Shown: in pieces, positions 20,618 through 30,881 of the stretch
Position numbering within the stretch: position 1 is the stretch's first letter
Layout of the letters: each line of letters opens with the position of its first letter
Source: Fulvia fulva
Lineage: Eukaryota; Ascomycota; Dothideomycetes; Mycosphaerellales; Mycosphaerellaceae
Direction: 5' to 3'
Assembly (NCBI RefSeq): GCF_020509005.1
Contig: NC_063020.1
Coordinates: 2,852,001-2,916,000 of the forward strand
Length of the DNA: 64,000 bases
The notes under the pieces: generated by a model
Seen by the model: the letters and a program-made list of their open reading frames with translations, nothing else
The model's database searches: none
What the model was told of the DNA's origin: nothing
Program-made: the position numbers and the translations under genes

Positions 20618-21870
20618 TCATCCATGCTGGTCTCCTGCTGGTCTTCTCGTGCTTCCTGCTGCTGGCTGCTATTTGGGATTGTGGTAAGGTTGAGCCTGCT
20701 TTGTGACGGGTCTCTTCCTGCAACCACAATTGATTTTGGTCTACCCATAGCAGGGTGGCCTTGGGCCTGTGTGGTCTCTTCTGTTCTGCCTCTTTTCAGA
20801 GGGTTGTAGACAGTCCTTGGGGGTTCTTGGGTGATTGTCCCTGTCTGGAATCTGATAGGGGTGTTGATCCTGGCTTCTCTTGCCCTCCTCTTTGCCTCAA
20901 TCCTAGCTGTGCAGTCTTGGGACCAGGAAGGGTGTTTCTTTCCACAGCATGCACATCTGGCTTCACTCTTTGGGGCTGTGCAATTCTGTACTTTGTGGCT
21001 ACCAGCACAGTGGGAACAAGTGTCCTTTTGGCTTGGGCATCTAGTAGAGATATGACCATACTGTTGGCACTTGAAGCATTGCAGTAGTCTGTGGGTGCTT
21101 CTATGGATTTCTGTGTCCATTCTTTCACATTCCCAGAAGTTGCCCTTGTCAAGCACGGTGTTTGCCTGTTCTGCAGTGCCTATCCAGAGCACTAGAGAAG
21201 ACTCTCTCTTTGTGTCCTTTGTCTTTCCGTTGACCCATGCTGCTTTTGTGATCTGTAGCCCTGGGCATACAGCCTGGTTCTGGTCCTGCAGCCTCTTAAG
21301 GTCTCCTTCAATGTCAAACTTTGTGGTCATCCTATGGGCAATAACCATATTTTGTTGGTGTGAGACCTTAGCCGTCTTGCCTAGTTTGACTGTCCAGTCC
21401 TTCTGTGTCTCTAGCCTCTTCCTGTCTTGCTCCTGTGCTGTGAACAGCTTAAGGACACCTCCCTTCTCTTTCCTGGCTCCAATGATGCCTTGTGTCCCAA
21501 TCTTCTGTATGATCTCCTTGCCTGACAGGCCCTCAATCTCTTTCTGCTCTTGCTGGTCGGAAATGTAGATCTTGATAGCTGTTTTCTGGGGGGGAGGGTT
21601 TTGGGATGCAATTGCTGCCCAGGTTGGTTGGCTTGGTTTCTGGCCTTCCTGTGTCCTCTTCTTTGCTGCTGCTGCTACTGTCCTGTTAATGATTTGTCCT
21701 GTTTGGCTCCTTAGTGCCTTTAGCCCTCCAAGGAGCTCCAAAATCATCCCCTTAAGTGCTCTTTCTGGGTGCTCGCCATCTCCTGCCATTGCCATTGTTT
21801 CTGCCTTCCTACAGACCTCCTTCCACTCGTTACTCTCCTGCTCCTGGTCGTTTCCTACGATCGCTATCAT
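20527..21870 (-). CDS. L1 ORF1: Gag-like RNA-binding protein with three CCHC knuckles
   Basis: 447-residue nucleic-acid-binding partner of ORF2. It starts at an ATG six bases inside the element. The N-terminal half is charged and Gln-rich, with a possible coiled coil and an RRM-like middle part that I cannot prove. Three zinc knuckles lie in the second half: CFKCQQYGHISTRC, CSHCAGSHKVQNC and CACCGKKHPSWSQDC (about residues 275-325). This triple arrangement is typical of ORF1 proteins of I/Jockey-like LINEs. The tail is Ser/Gln-rich. The stop lies within the ORF2 endonuclease coding region. No RIP-type stop is present. Confidence 0.93.
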   Translation of the reverse strand: MIAIVGNDQEQESNEWKEVCRKAETMAMAGDGEHPERALKGMILELLGGLKALRSQTGQIINRTVAAAAKKRTQEGQKPSQPTWAAIASQNPPPQKTAIKIYISDQQEQKEIEGLSGKEIIQKIGTQGIIGARKEKGGVLKLFTAQEQDRKRLETQKDWTVKLGKTAKVSHQQNMVIAHRMTTKFDIEGDLKRLQDQNQAVCPGLQITKAAWVNGKTKDTKRESSLVLWIGTAEQANTVLDKGNFWECERMDTEIHRSTHRLLQCFKCQQYGHISTRCPSQKDTCSHCAGSHKVQNCTAPKSEARCACCGKKHPSWSQDCTARIEAKRRAREARINTPIRFQTGTITQEPPRTVYNPLKRGRTEETTQAQGHPAMGRPKSIVVAGRDPSQSRLNLTTIPNSSQQQEAREDQQETSMDESLLRHPILPLSSTMSTKASTRSREAFSKH

Positions 21871-21876
21871 CGTGTC

Positions 21877-21891
21877 GTAATAAAGGGATAG
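21877..21891. repeat. TSD of LINE L1, right copy
   Basis: GTAATAAAGGGATAG, identical to 17015-17029. Confidence 0.95.
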
Positions 21892-22499
21892 GATCCTAGT
21901 CTTTGTCCTTACCGTTTATAAAACGTTAATAGTCGTTAGCTAATATAGTAGAGGCGTTAAGTTGCCGCTAGGTATAGTTACCCCGGGGCTCCTCCTATCT
22001 ATCTATGTTTTTTCGAGTATTAGTATCTACTAATATCGCCGCGCTGCCTCCTAGTATAGGCTTCGCTCTTATACCGAAAGCCTTTAGTATATACGCGGAT
22101 AGCGGGTCTCGCGCGACTTACTTATTAGGATGTTCTTTCGGGTTAAACATCTATATTATATATACTTTATAGCCCTTCCTCCGGCTTATACGCCGAAGTA
22201 CTTCTATATTAATAGGCTTGATATCGATCTCTAGCTTAGTCTCGACCTTTAGTTCTTTCTTCGTTCGACGTACTAGGCGCTTAAGTATTTCAACCCTATC
22301 GGCGGGTAGTAGCTAGCGGACGTAGTAAGACAGTTCCGGTTTATCGTAGGTGTCGACGGTATGTCGTATTACTACCTTCGTCGTGTACGTCTCCTATACT
22401 ACTATAGGTTCGTCTTTATCCTCTACGTAGGGTTTAGCGTAATTAGATAGGGCTTGAGGTCGCGAACTCTCTAGTACTAGTATCTCGGTCTAACGAACG
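21892..22499 (-). mobile_element. H segment 4: Gypsy protease/RT linker, RIPed
   Basis: Continuation of Gypsy H upstream of its RT. The first ~60 bases match G2 near 34530 (CTTTACC(G/T)TTTATAAA and flanks). No open frame. The segment ends in the R1 TSD. Confidence 0.65.
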
Positions 22500-22514
22500 C
22501 CTCTTAGTATAATA
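22500..22514. repeat. TSD of LINE R1, left copy
   Basis: CCTCTTAGTATAATA, 15 bp, repeated exactly at 27499-27513. Confidence 0.92.
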
Positions 22515-22719
22515 GATAGATAGATAGATTTGTTATTCCCCTATTCTAGGACCCTATCCGGCCTATATAGGTATATATCTATTATTATATATAAAGGGAA
22601 ACCCGAATAGGTGAAAACCCTTCCCGCCCCCGACTACTCCTTATCTAGTTTAGCTTTCCCTCTGAACGTACGTAGTCTATATTACTACCCCGTTAGCCCC
22701 CGCTCCTAGCCGGTCTCGT

Positions 22720-25700
22720 CGCGCTACGTCGTGTCCTCTCTTCCTATACTGCTCCTACTAGGCGGTACTATTCTAGCTAGCCCTTCTCTAGTATCTAGTT
22801 CGTAATGCGCCGTAGGTCCTTAGCGTTATTAAGAAGTGCCCTAATCGTCCGGTTCCTCGCCTTTACTATCTACTCCCCCCTTCCTAGCGACTACCCCGGA
22901 TAGACGAGGAGTACGTACTATACATTCTAGGAGCGATAGCCGTAGGGGTAGCTAGTATTTATGTATCCTAGAACTTTCCTCTATAATAGGTACCCCTAGA
23001 GGCTGATGTGTTCGCTTCGTAGTTAGGTTACTATGCTACTCTATACCCTCGTAAGGCGGTAGTAGATAAGCTTCGGGGGGTACTTAACCGCGGATTTTGT
23101 AGCTAACTATTCCTTAGGTTGTCCCGCTAGCTAAGGGCGTCTACTATACCCTATAACCTAGTTGTTCTACCTCTCTTTCTATAGTTACTCTATAGACGAT
23201 TTCTTACCTTCCTATTATATTACTAGCTATTCGTCCCTTACCCGGTAGTTCGGCTCGTTTCCGGGTCGAATGCCCCTATACGCTAGTACTAATTCGCGGA
23301 CCCTTACGACTATACTAGCGATAACCTTCTATACTAGGTACTATGCCGACTTGCCTAAGTAGGAGGTCCGTAGTCCCTAGATATATAGGTCGATCGGCGG
23401 TATAGCGGTCTCGTACTTAAGTATCCTCGTTAGTGTCGACTTATATACCCCGGTGACCTTCCTTAGGCATTAGTTTTGGATCTTCGCTAGCGGCGTAACA
23501 AGTCCCTTCGATAGGTAGGCCCTCTCGCCTAAGGACTATACTTAGCTACTATAGGTAAGGACTGGCCGTATAATAGCCGTATATAGAAGTCGTAACTACC
23601 GGAAGTCCGCCCCCTATATAGACGTAGTGAGCCTCTAGCATAATGCTATATTCTGTTTAGCTTTCCGTAATATTGCCTATATATACTTCCTCTACTATAG
23701 CGCCGGGTCTACCTATAGTCCGAGGATCCTAAGCTAATTTGCCGGGTTAGTCGTATACCCCTATATCTAGATAGAAGCTTGTATATTATAGAACCGTAGC
23801 CGGCGCGTAAAGTGTATTAGATTGTACTTTTCTAGAGCAAACCGAGCCCCGTGCCTCCTAGCCTAGTCCTCGTAGATCTTATACTTCTCTTCTAGTAGCC
23901 TATAGTTCTCCTTAGTCGAGGAAGACTACGCTAGGATGTTTGTGTCGTCTACGAAGCCGCTCGTAGCGGTATTCTAGGATTCTAGGGCTGGGAGTAGCGT
24001 CGCTATAAAGAAGAGGAACAGAATAGGTACTAGCGTTAAGCCTTACGGGATTCTAGTATAGACTGCTTGAAATAGGCTTCTATACTAGCCGACTAGGATC
24101 GACGTACTACGGTTTTAGAGGTAGGACCGTACGAAGTTAATAAGCTACTTAGGGAGTCCTTTCGACCTTAGGATATAGAGTAGCCGCGGGTATAACACGT
24201 AGTCGAAGGCTCCCGATATATCTAGGCTAAGTAAGGAAGCCACCTTGTCCCTATTCTTATACTAGATAGCCTTTACCTAAGAGGTAATAAGTTCTATCGC
24301 GGATAGCGTCGATCGCTATAGGCGCGTACCTATCTAGGTGTCCGGGAGTAGGGAGTATTCCTCTACCGCCTCGGAGAGTCTCGTTATAACTAGCTTCTTA
24401 AGCGCCTTCCTAAGAGTGTTAAGGAGCGTAATTAGGCGGTACGACTTCACCTACGTATAGTCTTCCTTCTACGGCTTACGTAGGACCACTGTCGTCGATT
24501 GTTTAAAAGCTATCGGGTAGTATCCGGTCTATAGGTAGGCGTTAAAGATCGCTATAACTACTAGGGCTAGTTGATCTCTATACTTCTTTAGTAGCTCGTT
24601 TAGGGTCCTATCCGGCCCCGGGGCTTTCTTCGCCGGTAACTTCCTTAGTATAGCGGCAACTTCTCCCTCGGACACCTCCTATTAGACCGCGATACTAGGG
24701 GCTAGGGGAGTAGAGCTGTTTATATCGCTTAGATCAGCCTCGACTAGGGGCGGGAAGAACTTACTAGCTAGTAGACGCGCCTTGGCCTCGGGGTCGCTAA
24801 CCGGGCTACTAGGCGATTGTAGCGCTAGGATAGAGAAGGAGGGGCCCTATATAGGGTCCTGTCGGGCCCATTTCGCTAGCTTCTACATCCTCTCTAGCTT
24901 GCCGGCGATTTCTTCTACTATAGCCCTCTAGCCGACTGCTTTCTCCCTTCGTATTATAGCTTTCTTCTATTAGTATGCCTCCCTATATACGTTCTAGGCC
25001 TCCTCGCTATAGCTACTCGTCTACACCCGGCGGGCTCTCCTTACTTCTCTTACTACCGTAGTACACTCCGGCGTCTAGTATAGTTTAGACTATGTCGTTA
25101 GTTAGGTAAGCGGAACGTAAAGTAAGGTCGCTTTTCTTATTTCGTCTATCAACCCCTAGACTACTTCGTCTATCTCGTCTTTACTATTGTATTACTACTA
25201 CGCGATCTAGACTAGCCTCTTAGAGTTATCGAGGTACGCCTAGATGTTGGCCTAGTAGGCCTTTCCCTAGTTTAGCTTAGGGGTTCTCGCTAGTATACGT
25301 TATATCTATATCGTAATAGAGGTCCTAACTAGTATATATTCTAACGACGCCTCGAGTTCATGTTCGATCCTATAGTAGGTTACCGTATAGTAGTAGCTAT
25401 CTGAGATCTAGGAGAGGTCGATCGTGCCTTAGAGTCCCCCTCTCTTCTAGGTGCCTAGGTCCTTCGGGGTATTAAGGGCAATTACGTTGCTCGCTATTAA
25501 GTCGAGTACTTCGTCGGCTATAGGGTACGGCTATATAAGGCTTTCCTAGGAAGGGTAGTATATATTAAAGTCTCCTACTACGATGTGGCACCCTTGTCTC
25601 TTAAGCGCACTGTCTAGGTGTCTACAGACCCCTAGGTCGCGGCTAGACCTCGAGGCTAGCGGTTGTATATATAGGTTGTGTATCTAGGTGCTACCTACGT

Positions 25701-25990
25701 AGAGGGAGGTAATATCGCCCCCGCCTTCTTCGTCTACGTAGTACACTACCTCCTAGTCGGATTCTAGTATGTCCTTACTAATATAGAAGCACGTACGGGG
25801 TCTGCCGTCGCCTCGTAGGCATGTCGTATAGCCTAGTGCCTTGTAGGTCGTTAGTCTCTTATAGTACGGGTTAATCTATAGCTCCTAGATTATAAGGACG
25901 TAGTAGACGCGCGGGTCCGCCTCGTATAGGAAATGGTTCTAGACTATATCCTTGCTATAGTTAACGTTATACTAGATGATGCTAAGCGTA
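22720..25990 (-). pseudogene. R1 ORF2 remains (endonuclease-RT)
   Basis: Decayed ORF2. The endonuclease start is legible near 25985 (L-S-I-I-stop-YNVN, compare QYNVN in L1), and the RT catalytic segment reads SGFVDDTNILA at 23934-23966. Many CAG to TAG and TGG to TAG stops interrupt it. As in L1, I find no ATG in this frame ahead of the endonuclease, but here RIP could have removed it. Confidence 0.8.
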
Positions 25991-27330
25991 TCGAGGCTAG
26001 TTATCGGTATCAATAATCATTTCCTCTATATCGTCCTATGTCCTACTACCCTATACGTCCTAGTCTACGCCTATCGGCTATATACTAAAGGGGAGCCGGG
26101 CCTAGTTAGATTCCCTCGCCGTAGCTAGTAGAGCACGTGGCCTCCCGTACGCCCTAGGTTACGTATCCTTTATATCGTTCTCGGCCCTAGGGCACTTATA
26201 CCCGACCGCCGCTAGTTAGTTCCGGTATAGGCTAGCCTTACGGTCGCCGTAGAATCTTAGGGCGACGGTTCTATTTATAATTGCCTTGTTTTTCGCTAGT
26301 TTCCGCTATAGGCATTCCGTACTATACGATAGGTAGTACCCCGGACAGTTCGCGTACCGTCTCGTAGTCGATATATAGTCCCTAGATATATAGTCTCCTA
26401 TACAGTTCGAGTAGGCCTGCTTATTTATACACGTGTAGGTTTGGTGTCTATACTGTTAGCATTTGAAGTATTAGAGGACACGAAAGGATAAGGAGTGCTT
26501 TTCTACTATCTTGAGGCTATATTACTAGACTAGGCCTTGTTCTATCGCTAGATCCGCCGCTTTCGCGTCTTATAGCTATACTATTAGCGCCGAGGCCTTC
26601 TTACCTTCTAGCCATTTCCTATAGAGCTAAGTCGCCTTCTAGATTAGAGAGTTAAGAGTGACCGGGTTGTCCTCTTAGAGAGCGCGTAGGTGACCCTAGT
26701 TAGTTAGGTCAAACTCCTTAGGCATATCGTAGACTAGGATCGTAAATTGTTTCGTTAAGACCTTCGCTAATACCGTAGCCTTAGATACCTACTATGGCTA
26801 TGCCTCTAGGTGCCTCCTAGTAGTAGTAGAGCTAGTATAGATCTATAGAGTACCGTTAGACTATTAGTTCACTACGACCACCCCTAGTTAGTTAATTCGT
26901 TAGGCGAGCTCCTTATTTGATAGCTTCGCAACTTCGGCCTAGTCTTCCTTTACTATAATACGGATCGTAACTATATCGTACGTTAGGCGGGGGCCTAGTA
27001 TCGATGCCGCGACCGATGCCTAGCTATAGGGGTGTTAATTCCGGGTGGCCTTACTAATCGCCTAGGACGTCGTCCTCATTTCTTATTACCCTCGGTAATA
27101 CGATAGTATAAGCGCCGTGCGTAGCTAAGTGATCATTACCTATAGAGACCGGTAAGGGAGCTAATCGTTAGTTTCTATACTTTTTACGTCCTCTATAAGT
27201 TGCTACTAGTTGTCTTAGGGGGGCTTCGCCTATAGGGCCGTAGGCGCCGTTAGTACCGTAGCCTAGGCTACTATTACCTAGGAGTTGCCTAATGTAGCTA
27301 GGCACCTCCGCGGCGTTTAGAGCTAAAGAA
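25990..27330 (-). pseudogene. R1 ORF1 remains (zinc-knuckle protein)
   Basis: Region matching L1 ORF1 in position. A patch at 26410-26500 keeps CA/TG dinucleotides and resembles the L1 zinc-knuckle segment (compare CTGTTAGCATTTGAAG with CTGTTGGCACTTGAAG at 21061-21076). The rest is broken by stops. Outer limits are approximate. Confidence 0.6.
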
Positions 27331-27498
27331 ACAGGGTGAAGAGAGCTTTAAGCTGTCTAGATTAAATGAGGTAGAACTCCCTTAGTCCTAGGGGTAGTAG
27401 CCTGCTTTATATATCGTTAGAATAGCCTTGATAAGAGCTTTCAAATGTTTCTTGTTTTGGCGTAGAGATCGATGAAAAAAGCTCCTGCGGTAAGGTCT

Positions 27499-27513
27499 CC
27501 TCTTAGTATAATA
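27499..27513. repeat. TSD of LINE R1, right copy
   Basis: CCTCTTAGTATAATA, identical to 22500-22514. Confidence 0.92.
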
Positions 27514-27666
27514 CCCTTATTATTAATAGACTATACGTATACTAGTTCAGTTCCGAGTATATAGTTCTTTCGACAATATAGTAAGAATAGGGTTATAGTT
27601 CCTAACGTATAGTAGAACGTAGGTTAATACTCGTCGTACTAGGGGCGGCCAAGGACTATATTATAT
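27514..27666 (-). mobile_element. H segment 5: short RIPed Gypsy piece
   Basis: About 150 bases between the R1 and L2 TSDs. By position it belongs to the gag/protease part of Gypsy H. No motif is readable. Confidence 0.6.
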
Positions 27667-27681
27667 TCTAGTAATATATAG
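27667..27681. repeat. TSD of LINE L2, left copy
   Basis: TCTAGTAATATATAG, 15 bp, repeated exactly at 29293-29307. Confidence 0.94.
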
Positions 27682-29292
27682 ATAGATAGATAGATTATTC
27701 ATTCGCCTGTTTTAGTGCCCTATGGCCTATGCAGGTCTCTCGCTATTTAGGTCTATTTGTGTAGGTAGGAAACCCGATTAACGGATGAAAACCTCCTCGT
27801 CTTTGCCCTCCTCGTTCTTTCCTGTCTTGTCCTTTCGTTCTCCTTCCTTCAGGGTACGCTAGTGTCATGGTTGTTACCCTATGACTACCTTGCCCGTAAC
27901 CCTGGTGATGTCCTCCTCTCGATTCCCTTTCTCCCTTCTGTTTCCCCGGCTCTTCTCTCTCTCTCCCTCCTCTCTATCCACCTTTCCGTTTCTACTGCTA
28001 GGGAGAATTGCTCTAGGTAGTCCTCGTTAAGGATCCATCTTGTCACTCTCCTTATATCTTGTCTGTCCTGGATGATGGCCTGGTATTGCCTGTCTCTTGC
28101 CTTCGCCCTCCACTGGCTTCTCCCTTTTACCCACTTAGTACAGTTCAGCACCATGTGCTCCGGGTTTTGGGATAGGTAGCCACAGGGGCAACGTTTGGAA
28201 TCGTATCCTGGGACTCTTCTTTGGTGCAAGTATGCTCTCAGCCCAATGTGCTCAGAGCGAATCTGGATAGCTATGCTTGCTTCCGCCCTCTTCAGGTCTT
28301 TATAGATAAGGTAGTTATACCTCCCGAAGGTCCTGGCCGCTGGTGGGGCTCCTGGCCTCACCGGTTTTTGGTTCCAACGCGTTTCCCATAGGTGACCTGC
28401 GATCCTTTCTGCTTGGCTTTGCTTCTTTTTCCCTTTGTCCCCTGTGTTAGCTTGCTCCCTCAGAGCTTCTCTCTGTTCAAGGGCTGCTAGGATTTCCTGT
28501 GATGTTTTTAGGTCTGCTTCCTTCTGTGGGATCATGTGTGGCCGGTTGGGTCTTCTCCTCCTCTCCCACTGGGTTCTTATCCTTTGAGTAGCTGCTTGGA
28601 TGGTTCCCTGGGCTGGGTATGCTGATGTCTTCTCTGCGTATTGACACCTCATGCCCTGGAGGTACTCCCTGATGGGGGCTGTACCTGATTCCATTTCCAT
28701 TGTCCTGTGAGGGGTTGACTTGTATGCCCCTAGTACTCTCTTTAGGCAGGCTGCCTGCGCTCTGTTGAGGGGGTCCTCAATTCTCTTCGGGATGTGTTTT
28801 TCCGCTGCCCAAATTGCTGCTCCATATAGCATTGCGGGCTTGACAATGGCCTTGTACATAGTCTGGGCCTTTGTGAAGGTCGCCCCCTAGGTTGACGCAG
28901 TGAGTCTCTCGATTGATTGTCTGTTGGTGTCCGCTCTCGCTTGCGCCTTCTTCACTTGTGGTCCCCAGCTGAGTTTCGGGTCTAGCCATATCCCAAGGAC
29001 TCTGAGTTCCCTTGTAGGATGGGTCTCGAACCCCTGGATTTTTACTGGTGCTGCCAAGTTGTGTTTTGTCTTTGCCTTGCTAAAATGGATAAGTTGGTAC
29101 TTATCCGGTGCGAATTTTGCCCCATGCTCTCTTGCCCACTTTTCGCATTGTCTATGTCTCTCCTCTAGGAGTGCGCAGTTTTCCTCTGTGGACCCCGACC
29201 ACGCTAGGATATTTGTGTCATCCACGAACCCCGATGCTGAGGTGTTTGCTGTTTCTAGGAGTGGGGTCAGGTCGGCCATAAAGAGGAGGAAC
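27682..29292 (-). mobile_element. L2: 5'-truncated LINE, lightly RIPed
   Basis: 1611-bp 3' end of a LINE related to but clearly different from L1, with a perfect 15-bp TSD and (CTAT)n tail. Truncation falls inside the RT (at the FLLF-MADL segment), the usual result of incomplete target-primed reverse transcription. It still has many CA/TG pairs, so RIP was weak or absent. Confidence 0.95.
27885..29292 (-). pseudogene. L2 ORF2 fragment, one in-frame stop
   Basis: Open from the truncation point through RT motif GFVDDTNILAWS and LRVLGIWLDPKLSWGPQVKK to a TAG at 28887-28889. It then stays open in the same frame to the normal C-terminus with the CPCGYLSQNPEHMVLNC knuckle. The TAG stands where L1 has Trp (TGG in STWGATF). 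On the plus strand this is CCA to CTA, a RIP-type change. Not functional because the endonuclease and most of the RT are missing. Confidence 0.92.
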
Positions 29293-29307
29293 TCTAGTAA
29301 TATATAG
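29293..29307. repeat. TSD of LINE L2, right copy
   Basis: TCTAGTAATATATAG, identical to 27667-27681. Confidence 0.94.
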
Positions 29308-30731
29308 TAGCTAGACCTAGTCTCTACGTAGTTGCTAATCTAAATCTATACCGTTGTTCTATAAGTAATAAGGTTACTAGTAGGTCGGCTATCTACTAAT
29401 ATTAGTACTAACGGTTTGGGTAGCTATATTATGTTAAGGTTATTCTTATACGTAAAGTCGATATTAAAGTACGTAGAGTTAGTACTATTATTATAAAGGG
29501 TTTAAGTAGGGATCTTTCTATTTACTATATATAGTATAACTAGATAAGAAGCTATTACCGGATTATATTTATCTATAGAGTAGTTTATAGCTAGTAGGGA
29601 GTATACCAATATACCTAAAACCTTACCTCCCTTAGGAGGCCTACATTTATATTTATACTTTTTCTCGTTTTCTCGTAACTCTAACTCGTACGGTCTACTA
29701 CGTATTACGCTTACGGAGTAGACTAGGCGTTTCCCGCGCCGCCGGTATTATTAGCGTTACTACTATTACTACCGTTACGGCGGTCATTACTTAGGTTATA
29801 GCCTAGCGTAAATAGGCGGCGGGCGACATCTCGAAGGGGGTACTAATCGGTATCGACACGGCGGTAACCTTCTTGTTCGCATTTCAAGTACCGATTCTAA
29901 TCGATATATTCCTAGGCGCGAGTAGTATCTAAAGGTTAGATATACTAAAATGCCTAAGGTCGATTAGCCTACTTAGTCTTAGCGTTCGGGTTAGTATTGT
30001 TACCGCTACTACTCGAAGCTATATCCTTCTTATCGTCGTTACCCTTAGTAGTCTTCTTATTACCTTAGGTCTTATTACTATTACCGGTCTTACCGTACTT
30101 AAGGTCGAACGCCTTAAACTTGTCCTCGTAGTTATATAGCGTAGACACGACTTACTTAAGGGTTATATTGACTATGTCCTCGTTTATAATACGGTTGTCG
30201 TAGCGCGAGTTTAACTTACGGAGTAGGAAGTCCTTCTCGAGTTTCTTTTCCTTCGCGCCGTTATTAAGGTTAACGATGTCGGCGTTCTTACGGAAGGATA
30301 GATAGAAGTTACTAAACTTCTCCTTATTACCCTACTATAGACTATTAAGCTTAGTTATAGTATTAGTATAGGCATTACGGGTACCGTAGCGCCGGGCTAG
30401 ATCTTCTATTATCTTATCTATAGAAGCGTACTAAGTAGTCGTACCTTCCGTAGACTTAGTAAGACTAGGGATCTTTAAGTCGATATAGGTCTATATACCG
30501 TTCTTTAACTAGCTCTAGACGTTCTAAAGGGAGTCCTTTATAGTACGGTACTTCGAGGCTTAGAGCTTAGCTTTAGTAGTACGCTACTACTCTTAGAACT
30601 TAATATCGTTACTCTTTAGGTCGAACTTAGTAGAGGCCTTTAGCTCGTTAGAGGACTTAATACTAGTAGTAATGTCGGCGTCGTAAGTCGTATATACGGA
30701 GATAGGGTTACTATCTAAGTTAGTACTTGGG
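29308..30731 (-). mobile_element. H segment 6: Gypsy gag C-terminal half, RIPed
   Basis: Minus-strand gag remains. Around 30600-30700 a capsid-like stretch is still legible (SIKSSNELKASTKFDLK). Around 29700-30000 there is an Asn/Gly-rich, low-complexity tail. The element is interrupted at 30731 by G2, and the N-terminal gag half resumes at 49522. Confidence 0.7.
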
Positions 30732-30881
30732 TATTATAGGTAGTGATCTATAAGACGATAGTATAGGGTTACCGTAAAATAAGCGTTATTCGGTAAGGCT
30801 ACGAAAGAGAAGCGCGAAGCGCGCGAGATATATAAGGAAGCGCTAAGGCGCGCGACGTTACGGTAGTAGTAAACCGTAATA
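30732..30881 (-). repeat. 3' LTR of G2
   Basis: 150 bp. Most of it matches 49367-49516; the differences seen are C/T and G/A. The adjacent plus-strand GTACTCCCCCTTTAG (30882-30896) is the polypurine tract of the minus strand. Confidence 0.88.

Larger units (their letters stand above)
17030..21876 (-). mobile_element. L1: coding-intact LINE
   Basis: 4847-bp non-LTR retrotransposon on the minus strand, bounded by a perfect 15-bp TSD. In its own direction it has a 6-base leader, ORF1, overlapping ORF2, a ~200-bp 3' UTR and a short (CTAT)n tail instead of poly-A. It is rich in CA and TG and shows no RIP. Endonuclease plus RT plus CCHC knuckles place it in the I/Jockey/Tad1-type assemblage. I see no RNase H motif, unlike classical Tad1, so clade assignment is open. 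The very short leader suggests a slight 5' truncation. Confidence 0.95.
22515..27498 (-). mobile_element. R1: full-length RIPed LINE
   Basis: 4984-bp LINE on the minus strand with a perfect 15-bp TSD and a (CTAT)n tail at its left end. It is nearly identical to R2 and to R0, and a distant relative of L1. Saturated RIP has removed all reading frames. Both ORF regions can still be followed by motif. Confidence 0.93.

Noticed and set aside
29308..30731. Host genes or an independent element left of G2
   Set aside because: Position and legible gag-like minus-strand segments fit the gag half of Gypsy H split by G2.
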